Of a stretch of 26,277 nucleotides of DNA, positions 1 through 6,995 are shown piece after piece; position 1 is the first letter of the stretch; each line of letters starts with the position of its first letter. Under the pieces are notes generated by a model. The model searched no databases. It was not told where the DNA came from and saw only the letters and a list, made by a program, of their open reading frames with translations. Both the position numbers and the translations under genes were made by a program. This stretch comes from UBA993 sp964485855 (GTDB lineage Bacteria > Bacillota > Dethiobacteria > DTU022), in assembly GCA_964485855.1 (NCBI GenBank), contig CAZAKI010000028.1:1-26277 (forward strand). The letters are read 5' to 3'.

Positions 1-330
1 ATCAAACCAGGTTCTGAGAGACATTAAGGTGAACCAGGTTCAGTTCGAAAGGAAAAGACCGGAAGAAAAGAAAGGTGCAAGCCTTGATTGGAAAACGGAG
101 GTATCCAGTCGAACCGAGCAGTTGCAAGTGGCCTTTGTGGAAAGGGAAAGGAAAGGGTAACACCGGAACTGAACCGGGAAGCATCGGTGAACCGCAACAC
201 AGAATTTTTCAAGAACCGTTTGGAGACTATAAAAGTCGTCTGTAGGGACGAACGAAAATAGTCGTCGATAAGCGGGAAAGGAAAGTACTGAGGGTTAACC
301 GCAGGTCTGTTGGGACCTGGTTTTATTATG
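1..330 (+). other. Gene-free purine-rich structured region, possible ncRNA
   Basis: No recognisable gene lies here. The plus strand is rich in GGAAAG-type purine runs and contains several complementary segments: 4-14 with 313-323 (11 pairs, one G-U), 37-46 with 166-175 (10 Watson-Crick pairs), 86-92 with 104-110, 161-165 with 185-189, and 225-230 with 258-263 enclosing a hairpin at 236-251. A 10-base direct repeat, aaccaggttc, occurs at 5-14 and 32-41. The region ends at a terminator-like hairpin. It could be the 3' part of a large structured RNA cut by the window edge. Alternatively, a frame open from base 2 to a TAA at 158-160 could be the C-terminus of an unknown basic protein, but purine-rich DNA is open in more than one frame here, so this is weak. 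ftsH, expected after hpt, does not begin in this stretch. Confidence 0.3.
302..329 (+). terminator. Possible rho-independent terminator (plus strand)
   Basis: A 6-bp perfect stem (302-307 with 314-319) with loop tgttgg is followed by gttttattat. The U-rich tail lies on the plus-strand side only, so it would end rightward transcripts that enter from beyond the window's left edge. The 3' arm can instead pair with bases 4-14, which would compete with the hairpin. Confidence 0.4.
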
Positions 331-372
331 TACAAGTAATCAGTAAAATAAGGGATTCATGACTTAAATTCA

Positions 373-897
373 TCATGGTTCAAAAACCCGTAAATCGGCC
401 AGATGGCGATAATCCTCATTGAAATCCAGACCGTAACCAATCACAAAACGATCGGGAATTTGGAAACCGCAATAATCGGGGTTGAAATCAACCAGTCGGC
501 GCTCTGGCTTGTCAAGCAGGGTAACCACTTTTAGACTTTTCGGACCGCGACTGAGCAGATTTTCACAAAGATAGTTCAGGGTCAGGCCGGTGTCAATAAT
601 ATCCTCAACAATTAACACATCTTTATCTTTGATACTCTGCTCCAGATCTTTCAAAATCCTAACTACCCCTGATGAGGTGGTATCTGCGCCATAACTGGAT
701 ACTGCCATGAAATCTATCTCCACCGGTATCGACAGATGCCGGACAAGATCGCTTAAGAAAATAACCGCCCCTTTTAAAACACCGATCACCAGTATTTTGC
801 TGCCCCGATAATCATCAGAAATTGCTCTGGCTAATTCGATAATCCTTGATTCAATCTTTTCCGCCGATAACATTACTTCCATCTTTTCCATAGTCAT
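373..897 (-). CDS. hpt: Hypoxanthine phosphoribosyltransferase
   Basis: This purine-salvage enzyme transfers the phosphoribosyl group of PRPP to hypoxanthine (and usually guanine), giving IMP (GMP). The 174-residue protein has the normal family length. The PRPP-binding signature VLIVEDIIDTGLTL is clear in the middle, and the KPERR and DFNPDYCGF segments typical of bacterial HPRTs follow. I chose the ATG at 897 because AAGGTGG sits 5 bases upstream; the GTG nine bases further out overlaps that ribosome binding site. The site lies inside the 3' end of tilS, whose coding sequence overlaps hpt by 47 bases, so translation is probably coupled. In Firmicutes ftsH normally follows, but it is not visible in the 372 bases downstream. 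The family call is very secure. Confidence 0.96.
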   Translation of the reverse strand: MTMEKMEVMLSAEKIESRIIELARAISDDYRGSKILVIGVLKGAVIFLSDLVRHLSIPVEIDFMAVSSYGADTTSSGVVRILKDLEQSIKDKDVLIVEDIIDTGLTLNYLCENLLSRGPKSLKVVTLLDKPERRLVDFNPDYCGFQIPDRFVIGYGLDFNEDYRHLADLRVFEP

Positions 898-2350
898 CAA
901 AACCACCTTTTTTCTCGTTGTTTTTCGGCTTCTCGGTTCTTGATCGTCTACTGGAGATGAGCAAAGATCTCAACTCCAGGACCAATACCTGGCTAGTTTT
1001 TTCAGTTACCCGGTACGGGTGCGCTATTCTTTGCCCCGCTACCCAGATAATATCATCTCCTCTGGTGACCAGTGGTAACCGATCCCTGGCAGTGCGATCT
1101 ATTTTATTGTCGATTAAAAAATCCTTGAGTTTTTTACTGCCGGCAGCTCCCTGCGGGTAAAAGCGATCTCCTGGCTTTCTATTGCGAACCAGAATTGCTC
1201 CTGATGACAGACGCTCATAATCAAGAAAAGCCTGATAACTGGAAGGCGGCCAAACCAAATCTTCTTTAGCCCGGATCCGGGCAACAATCACCCGTCTATC
1301 CGGGAGCCGGGTCTTACCGGGAATTTTAAGTCTGGTGACAGGATAATCTTCATTTTGCAGATCACCTATTTTGGCGATGACCAGATTATTTCGTTGCCGG
1401 TAAGCTGTGATCCCCCCGGGTAAAGTAAGATATTTCCCTGATTTCCGACTTTCGGCCAGCTCTAGCAATAGTTTAACATGCCGTCGGCTAATTTCCTTAC
1501 CGGGTTTAAGATCATTAACGGCAAGCAGCATCACCCGCCCCTGCAGGGCTTCTGCCAGACTGGTAAGGGCATCCTGGTTGATGGTGATCCGGTTGTATCC
1601 CCGCCTAATTAAAGTTTTCGCCTTACGGCAAGCTAACCTGCCAAGAAATAGGCGATCGGCGGCAGCAAGCTCGCCTAATCCGGCCAGCGCCTCAACTATT
1701 TGCGGGTTATATTTTTCAGCGAGGTGGGGTATTAAATTTAAACGCAGCCGATTACGGCGGTAGTTTTGCTCAAGGTTGCTGCTGTCAGTGAAGGGGTCGA
1801 GATCATTTTCATCGCAGTAGGCTTCAATTTCACTACGCCGAAAAGCAAGCAGTGGACGAATCAGGCGGATCCCCTGATATGAGCTTGAAGGACGCATGCC
1901 AGCCAAGCCATCAACACTACAGCCACGCAGGATATTTAGTAAAACTGTTTCTGCCTGGTCATCCCGGTGATGACCAAGAGCCACCGCTTTAGCGCCGTGC
2001 TTCCGGGCAATTTCTACAAAGAACCGGTAACGGGCTTGCCTGCCCGCCGCTTCCTCTGAGAGATGCTGCTTCATTTTATAGCTGCGAATGTCAACTACTT
2101 CAGACTCAAAATCCCAGCCCAGGTTAGCGGCAAGAGCAGCGACGCCTGACTCTTCCTGATCCGCTTCCGGTCGCAGCCGGTGATTGAGATGAGCGACAAT
2201 CAATTTTAAATTGTATCGCCCAGCCAAACGATTAAAGAGATGAAGCAAACAAAGCGAATCCGGTCCTCCTGATACAGCCAGAATAATTGTATCGTCGGGA
2301 CAGACCAGCCTGTTTGCATTAATATATTGGGTAAAACGTTCAAGAAGCAT
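851..2350 (-). CDS. tilS: tRNA(Ile)-lysidine synthetase TilS
   Basis: TilS converts C34 of the CAU anticodon of a minor tRNA-Ile to lysidine, using ATP and lysine, so that it reads AUA; it is normally essential. The PP-loop motif SGGPDS is near residues 27-32, followed by the N-type ATPase core (VALGHHRDDQAET, GLAGMRP) and a C-terminal domain ending in the VRNRKPGDRF and KKLKDFLIDNKI segments typical of long TilS. The predicted length is 499 residues. I chose the ATG at 2350 because family members begin close to LLERF; a TTG at 2413 would put a terminator-like hairpin inside the gene. The ribosome binding site before 2350 is weak. The basic C-terminal tail runs 47 bases into hpt, an unusually long overlap. 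Confidence 0.93.
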   Translation of the reverse strand: MLLERFTQYINANRLVCPDDTIILAVSGGPDSLCLLHLFNRLAGRYNLKLIVAHLNHRLRPEADQEESGVAALAANLGWDFESEVVDIRSYKMKQHLSEEAAGRQARYRFFVEIARKHGAKAVALGHHRDDQAETVLLNILRGCSVDGLAGMRPSSSYQGIRLIRPLLAFRRSEIEAYCDENDLDPFTDSSNLEQNYRRNRLRLNLIPHLAEKYNPQIVEALAGLGELAAADRLFLGRLACRKAKTLIRRGYNRITINQDALTSLAEALQGRVMLLAVNDLKPGKEISRRHVKLLLELAESRKSGKYLTLPGGITAYRQRNNLVIAKIGDLQNEDYPVTRLKIPGKTRLPDRRVIVARIRAKEDLVWPPSSYQAFLDYERLSSGAILVRNRKPGDRFYPQGAAGSKKLKDFLIDNKIDRTARDRLPLVTRGDDIIWVAGQRIAHPYRVTEKTSQVLVLELRSLLISSRRSRTEKPKNNEKKGGFDDYGKDGSNVIGGKD

Positions 2351-2380
2351 CTGCGCCTGCAGTCGGTTCAGAGTAAAGAT

Positions 2381-2404
2381 AAAAAAACACCCTGAACCAG
2401 AGTG
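2381..2404 (-). terminator. Intrinsic terminator or attenuator between the S1 gene and tilS
   Basis: On the minus strand, cactct and agggtg (one G-U pair) form a 6-bp stem with a ggttc loop, followed directly by seven T residues. It lies 31-54 bases upstream of the tilS ATG, leaving little room for a promoter between them. It may therefore act as a partial terminator or attenuator within the operon. Confidence 0.6.
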
Positions 2405-2441
2405 CCACTCCAATCATTATTTCCTTTACTTGCCTTGATCC

Positions 2442-2858
2442 TTAGAAAGCTTCTCTGAAAGAACCCCTGCCGCCGCTTCTTTTTGATTCGGTATTACGTT
2501 TTAAATCAAGAAGCCGTTCATCACTTTCTTTAAGAAAACGGCTCATTTTATCTTCAAAAGATGCCTTATTAACAGGGGCTGTCCGGCTTCGCCCGTTATT
2601 CTTTTCCTGCTTGTAACCTTCTGCCGCCTGACGGATTGATAGCCCAATTTTACCGCTGTTTTCAATATTCAGCACCTTTACTTTGACTTTATCAGATTTC
2701 TTGAAAAACTCATTAATATCTTTCACATATTCATCAGCCACCTCCGAGATATGCACCAGGCCAGTTGTTCCGCCGGGCAACTCAACGAAGGCACCAAATT
2801 TTGTGATGCCGGTTATCACCCCTTCCAATATACTGCCAACTACGAGCTCTTTCTTGAT
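2442..2858 (-). CDS. yabR: S1-domain RNA-binding protein, YabR family
   Basis: This is a small protein with one S1 OB-fold domain, near residues 7-75 of 138, showing the motifs GVITGITKFGAFVELPGG, GLVHISEVA and KVLNIENSGKIGLSIRQA. A basic, Ser/Arg/Lys-rich tail follows. YabR-like proteins bind RNA or ribosomes; the exact role is poorly defined. The start is unusual. AAGGAGG at 2867-2873 is followed after 8 bases by an in-frame ATC at 2858, giving a normal S1 N-terminus (IKKELVVGSILEGV). There is no in-frame ATG, GTG or TTG between the upstream stop and the TTG at 2828, and that TTG would cut off the first beta strand and sits 38 bases from the ribosome binding site. The gene lies between divIC and tilS, as in B. 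subtilis. Confidence 0.85.
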   Translation of the reverse strand: MKKELVVGSILEGVITGITKFGAFVELPGGTTGLVHISEVADEYVKDINEFFKKSDKVKVKVLNIENSGKIGLSIRQAAEGYKQEKNNGRSRTAPVNKASFEDKMSRFLKESDERLLDLKRNTESKRSGGRGSFREAF

Positions 2859-2923
2859 GAATAACTCCTCCTTGCAAAATATACTTACAGACTAAGGTTA
2901 TTATAACTTTTCTGATATTAATG

Positions 2924-3259
2924 TCAATCCTCTAACTGGAAAATTACTTCCCCCGGCTTTACCAGACCGAGTCTTTCACGGGCTAATGTTTCCAGGTAAT
3001 CTAGATCTTGTAAACGGACAATCTCTTCCTCCAACTCAGCCTGTTTATCACTGAGCGCTGCGATTTTTGCTTCAAGCTCTTCCAAGGCCTGCCGAGCCTG
3101 GTGCTGCTTGAAATACTGCATGGAGATAATGAGTAAAAGGCCGCAGACCACTAAGCTGAGCGCTATTACCACCAGCCTGTAGATACTATAGCGGTTGTCT
3201 CTGCTTTTTGCAGGAAATGTTGATACCTTTTTTTTAGCACGACCATTTTTTACTGCCAT
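2924..3259 (-). CDS. divIC: Septum formation initiator, DivIC/FtsB family
   Basis: This is a short bitopic membrane protein of the divisome. It has a basic cytoplasmic N-terminus (NGRAKKKV), one transmembrane helix at about residues 30-50 (VVIALSLVVCGLLLIISM), and an extracytoplasmic coiled coil rich in Glu, Leu and Gln. The conserved ending is YLETLARERLGLVKPGEVIF, with the ARE/LGLVKPGE signature of DivIC/FtsB proteins, which form a complex with FtsL and DivIB/FtsQ to control septal wall synthesis. At about 111 residues it has the usual length. The start is uncertain among ATG 3259, GTG 3262 and TTG 3271; a GGGG run lies just upstream. In sporulating relatives yabP and yabQ usually precede it, but they are absent here. 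Confidence 0.88.
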   Translation of the reverse strand: MAVKNGRAKKKVSTFPAKSRDNRYSIYRLVVIALSLVVCGLLLIISMQYFKQHQARQALEELEAKIAALSDKQAELEEEIVRLQDLDYLETLARERLGLVKPGEVIFQLED

Positions 3260-3392
3260 CACGATATTCAACCCCTACAGTGTAAATACAGAAAACCCTG
3301 CTTCCAGCGATCCAGTAATAGAATAATGACAGAATTCGGGTTTGCCGGGCTGATTCCTGCTACAATCGGTTTGTCATCTTTCTACAGCCAGG

Positions 3393-3420
3393 ATAAAGAA
3401 ATCCCCTTCGTAAAGGGGAT
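3393..3420 (-). terminator. Rho-independent terminator after hup
   Basis: An 8-bp perfect stem (3401-3408 with 3413-3420) and a 4-base loop give a stable hairpin. On the minus strand it is followed by ttcttta. It lies 48 bases past the hup stop codon and separates hup from divIC. Confidence 0.7.
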
Positions 3421-3467
3421 CTCAGACAGTGCAAGACAATTTTTTATGATCAATTTTTCTGGGCTGT

Positions 3468-3740
3468 TTATTTTACTTTGTCTTTTAATGCTTTACCCGG
3501 CTTAAATGCCGGCACTTTTAAAGCTTTAATCTTGATTTTTTCTCCTGTTGCCGGATTACGTCCTTCACGCGCCTTACGGTGCCGAACTTCAAAAGTCCCG
3601 AAACCGACCAACTGTACTTTCTCGCCTTTTGCCAGGGTGCCTGCAATTCCATCCAATACTGATTCTACTGCCGTCTTACTTGTCTTTTTTGATAATCCGC
3701 CCTTCTCAGCAACCAGATCAACCAATTGAGTCTTATTCAC
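3468..3740 (-). CDS. hup: HU family DNA-binding protein
   Basis: This is a histone-like nucleoid protein that binds DNA as a dimer and bends it. The 90-residue length is canonical. The N-terminus NKTQLVDLVAEKGGLSKK and the beta-arm signature GFGTFEVRHRKAREGRNP leading to TGEKIKIKA are unmistakable. It starts at GTG 3740, with AAGGAGG eight bases upstream; the frame continues further upstream but with no HU homology. It follows mazG by 77 bases and ends in a strong terminator. This mazG-hup neighbourhood is common in Clostridia, where an rqcP (yabO) gene often follows; none is seen here. Confidence 0.96.
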   Translation of the reverse strand: MNKTQLVDLVAEKGGLSKKTSKTAVESVLDGIAGTLAKGEKVQLVGFGTFEVRHRKAREGRNPATGEKIKIKALKVPAFKPGKALKDKVK

Positions 3741-3817
3741 GTACAAAGCCCTCCTTAAAATAATAATTAATACGCTTAATATGCACTTTATTCGACGTCT
3801 TTTTTCAGACTCCTTCT

Positions 3818-5275
3818 TTATTTCCCCATATTCTCGATTATTTTGGCTTCTTCCCACCAAAAATCCAATTCTGCAAGCGAAAATTCGCCGATTGGCTTAC
3901 CGCTATCTTCCACTTTTTCCAGAACATATGTAAAACGCTTAATAAACTTGTTGATCGTCTTGCCAAGAGCAACCTCGGGATTTACTTTCAAAAAGCGAGC
4001 TAGATTAACCACCGTAAAAAGATAGTCGCCAAGCTCTTCCTCGATTGCCGCCTGGTCTTGTTCAGTACAGGCTGTTTCAAGCTCGCCCAGTTCTTCCCTC
4101 GCTTTTTCAAGTGGTCCTCCGATCGTAGGCCAGTCAAAACCCAATTCAGCTGCTTTTTTCTGTAACTTATAAGCCTTCAACAGCGCCGGCAGAAACTGAT
4201 CAACTTTGATGGCATAGTTGGTATTCTCTTGACCACGTTCGGTAGATTTGATCTCCTCCCACAGTACTTTGACCGCATCAGCGTCTGCCGCACTCCGCGA
4301 ACTGAAAACATGCGGATGGCGCCTGATCAATTTTTCGACAATAGCAGTTACCACGTCAGAAAAACCGAATCGATTCTCTTCCCTGGCGATCTGCGCGTGA
4401 AAGATTACCTGCAGCAGTAAATCACCCAGTTCTTCTACAAGGCTCTGATCTTCGTTGCTATCAATGGCTGCAACAACTTCATAGGCTTCTTCAATCAGGT
4501 ACTGCCGCAGACTGCTGTGATTCTGTTTCCGGTCCCAGGGGCAGCCGTCTTTTGCGCGCAGTCTGGCCATTATTTCGATCAATTCTCCAATACTGCCGCC
4601 GCTAAATGGAGGCAGATAAATAGTAGTGTAATGATCAAAAAGATCGTGATGATCAAGTTTTTTTAAAGTAATCTTTTTCTTTTTTTCTGCGGCTGTTCCC
4701 GCTGACTTGATCAACACAACCGGATGATCTGCTGGATAGAGTTCCAGCAATTTTAGTTTGACCCGCGACGCAATTGGCCTGCTATAAACCTGGGCCAGAA
4801 TCAGGTGATTTAAAGAAGGTTCTTTCAGTCCAGGCACAGCCAGGGCATCATAAACCGTTATTCCGTCAAGCAGGTCAAGCTTTAAGCCGGTTAAGAGAGG
4901 TTCGAGAAACGAAAGTCCCGCGACAATCTTAATTTTTATACCCAGGCGGGAGCCAATTTTTAGCAGCCTGGTCACAGTTTCCTCGCCGACAGCGGGATGA
5001 CCCGGCACCAGATAACAGATAGTTTTATGGAGCCTGCTTTCTTGCAGGAGGGTAGCCGTAATCTTTCGATATACCTGTTCAAAACTGATTCCTTCCCGGT
5101 AAAAACAATCAAAAGAACGAAAGTGATTATTGACTCTGGCAGCATAACGGGCAGCAGGGTGCCTGAGAGTACGAAAATATAGGGGATAATCGCCAGTAAT
5201 ATAAGCCCTTGCTTCAGCTGTCAGCTGCTTAGGGTTTCCCGGCCCGAGTCCAATAATTATTATTCTACCCACCAT
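3818..5275 (-). CDS. mazG: Tetrapyrrole-methylase-like/MazG fusion, YabN family NTP pyrophosphohydrolase
   Basis: This two-part protein of 485 residues has an N-terminal tetrapyrrole methylase-like domain (about 1-215; start IIIIGLGPGNP, then YLVPGHPAVGEE) fused to a MazG region with two repeats. The first repeat, from about residue 227, has the motifs GCPWDRKQNHSSL, EEAYEVVAAI and EELGDLLLQVIFHA. The second, from about 370, has GFDWPTIGGPLEKAREELGEL and EEELGDYLFTVVNLAR. The EExxE/D clusters bind magnesium and hydrolyse nucleoside triphosphates to monophosphates, which is taken as house-cleaning or alarmone-related activity. The function of the methylase-like half is unknown. The ATG at 5275 follows TGGAG by 7 bases. 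It lies 16 bases downstream of the spoVB-like gene, so the two are probably cotranscribed. Confidence 0.92.
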   Translation of the reverse strand: MVGRIIIIGLGPGNPKQLTAEARAYITGDYPLYFRTLRHPAARYAARVNNHFRSFDCFYREGISFEQVYRKITATLLQESRLHKTICYLVPGHPAVGEETVTRLLKIGSRLGIKIKIVAGLSFLEPLLTGLKLDLLDGITVYDALAVPGLKEPSLNHLILAQVYSRPIASRVKLKLLELYPADHPVVLIKSAGTAAEKKKKITLKKLDHHDLFDHYTTIYLPPFSGGSIGELIEIMARLRAKDGCPWDRKQNHSSLRQYLIEEAYEVVAAIDSNEDQSLVEELGDLLLQVIFHAQIAREENRFGFSDVVTAIVEKLIRRHPHVFSSRSAADADAVKVLWEEIKSTERGQENTNYAIKVDQFLPALLKAYKLQKKAAELGFDWPTIGGPLEKAREELGELETACTEQDQAAIEEELGDYLFTVVNLARFLKVNPEVALGKTINKFIKRFTYVLEKVEDSGKPIGEFSLAELDFWWEEAKIIENMGK

Positions 5276-5291
5276 CAATCAACTCCATTGC

Positions 5292-6917
5292 TTATTTCAA
5301 AAAACCGAATCTTCCAGCCAACCCTGCCAAGCTTTTGCCAATGTAGGGGACCATAACCAGTTCCGCGCGATTCAAGCCGCCGGAGAATAATAGCGCTAGC
5401 CCGTAGATAAAAAACCCGGCAAGAATCGATATAAAGACCGCCAGGGCATTGAGCAGCCCCTGAGATGAAAAGCCAGATCCCAAGCGCATAATCCCGCTGA
5501 AGCAGAAATAAACCACTACCGCCATTAGAAGGGTGGAAAAGAGCGGTAAGAAAAGGAGCTCACGGAGATTCACAATCCAGCCGGTTTTACGCTTAACATA
5601 AAGAAGATTTAAAGCGGCAGCGACCAAAAGGCCGGCGACAGATGCCAGGGCTGCCCCACCGACATTAAGGGCAGGAATAGCTGTCAGGTACCAGGCCAGG
5701 GCGGTCTTAACCAGGCCTCCGTAAAACATATTCAGGGCTGGAACAATCGGTTTACCCAAACCCTGGATCAGGCCGGTGGTAGCAACATAAAGGCAAAGCG
5801 GAACAACCGACCAGGACATGTAGGCCAGTGAATAACCCGCTTCAGCATTATTAAAAAGTAGAACCGTTATCGGTTCTGCCAACAGGTACAAGCCTGCAGC
5901 GGCAGGCAGAGAGAAGAGCACCGTCAGTTTGATGGCCATTGCAGTTCGACCCTGGATCTGCACCTTGTTTTGGAGGGCATAGGCTTCCGAGATGGCCGGT
6001 ACCAGGCTCATGCTCAGGGCCAGGGCAACCACATTAGGGAAATAAACCACTGAGCCGGCCATCCCGGTAAGCTGTCCATAAAGAGCCCGCGCTCTTTCAA
6101 GTTCAAAACCGGCGGCAATGAGCTGTCTGGGGACTATTGCCAGATCGATCATCGTGATCAGCGGGATCACCAGACCACCTACGGTAACCGGTATAGCCAG
6201 ACTGAAGATCCGCCTAATGATCTGACCGACCCTTTCCGGCTGATGAACTTTTTGGCGTAAGCCAAGTTCTTTCAGGTTATTTCTATTTTTAAGATAAAGC
6301 ACGGCAAGCAGCAACAGTCCGGCCAGGCCGCCAGCCGCTGCGCCGCTGGTTGCCCCGGCTGCTGCATATTCAAGCCCGGCCGGAATCAGCAGAAAAACCA
6401 GGGTAATTGAAAAACCGACCCTGACCAGTTGTTCCAGCAGTTGCGATCCAGCAGTAGGAACCATATTTTGCTGTCCCTGAAAAAAACCCCGCAGTGAAGC
6501 CATCACGGTCACAAAAAAGATCGCCGGGGATATAGCCATCAGGGGGTAAACCGCTTTGATATCTTTAATCAGCACTACCGATATAAAGCGGGCACCAAAA
6601 AGCATTACCAGGGTAATCAGCAAACCACTTAAGGCGAGAAGATAGAAGGCAATGGTAAAGACTCGCTCTGCTTCGCGGTAATCTTTAAGCGCGATCTTTT
6701 CAGCCATGATCTTCGAAAGGGCAACCGGAATACCGGCAGTTGAGATCACCAGCAGGGTGGAGTAGATTGGATAGGCATACTGATAAAGCCCGATGCCCTC
6801 ATCGCCCAAAATCGCCGCCAGGACCACCCTGAAAACGGCGCCGATGATCCTGGCGGCAATGCCGGTTACAGCAAGCACTGCTGCTCCCCTGATAAAAACG
6901 CTGTTATTATCGTTCAA
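5292..6917 (-). CDS. Polysaccharide/lipid flippase-like membrane protein, SpoVB/YabM (MOP) family
   Basis: This 541-residue polytopic membrane protein has about 14 predicted helices and belongs to the MOP exporter superfamily (SpoVB/MurJ/Wzx). Family hallmarks are the N-terminal GAAVLAVTGIAARIIGAVFR segment, AILGDEGIGLYQYAYPIY, GIPVALSKIMAE, and the GLIQGLGKPIVPALN region in the second half. Members move lipid-linked glycan precursors across the membrane; the substrate cannot be read from sequence. It sits in the yabM position between mfd and mazG. The start is TTG at 6917, with GAGGGT about seven bases upstream. In an organism that seems to lack the neighbouring sporulation genes, a vegetative flippase role is more likely than a cortex-specific one; that is an inference. 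Confidence 0.88.
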   Translation of the reverse strand: MNDNNSVFIRGAAVLAVTGIAARIIGAVFRVVLAAILGDEGIGLYQYAYPIYSTLLVISTAGIPVALSKIMAEKIALKDYREAERVFTIAFYLLALSGLLITLVMLFGARFISVVLIKDIKAVYPLMAISPAIFFVTVMASLRGFFQGQQNMVPTAGSQLLEQLVRVGFSITLVFLLIPAGLEYAAAGATSGAAAGGLAGLLLLAVLYLKNRNNLKELGLRQKVHQPERVGQIIRRIFSLAIPVTVGGLVIPLITMIDLAIVPRQLIAAGFELERARALYGQLTGMAGSVVYFPNVVALALSMSLVPAISEAYALQNKVQIQGRTAMAIKLTVLFSLPAAAGLYLLAEPITVLLFNNAEAGYSLAYMSWSVVPLCLYVATTGLIQGLGKPIVPALNMFYGGLVKTALAWYLTAIPALNVGGAALASVAGLLVAAALNLLYVKRKTGWIVNLRELLFLPLFSTLLMAVVVYFCFSGIMRLGSGFSSQGLLNALAVFISILAGFFIYGLALLFSGGLNRAELVMVPYIGKSLAGLAGRFGFLK

Positions 6918-6995
6918 GAAACAACCCTCTTCATTGATCTAAAATTTATTATATCAGCTTACAGACCGGCAGTCAGCTGCAGAAAGGAATCTAAC

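Noticed and set aside
291..329. Resemblance to a T-box (agggttaaccgc followed by a hairpin and U-rich tail)
   Set aside because: It lacks the GG of the T-box core AGGGUGGNACCGCG, and no tRNA-synthetase or amino-acid gene follows on the plus strand.
2..335. Minus-strand open frames in the left edge region
   Set aside because: They are Phe/Pro/Ser-rich products of the antisense of a purine-rich strand, with no family resemblance or ribosome binding site.
2351..2413. Upstream TTG start for tilS
   Set aside because: It would place a U-tailed terminator hairpin inside the coding sequence and add 21 residues not found in the family.
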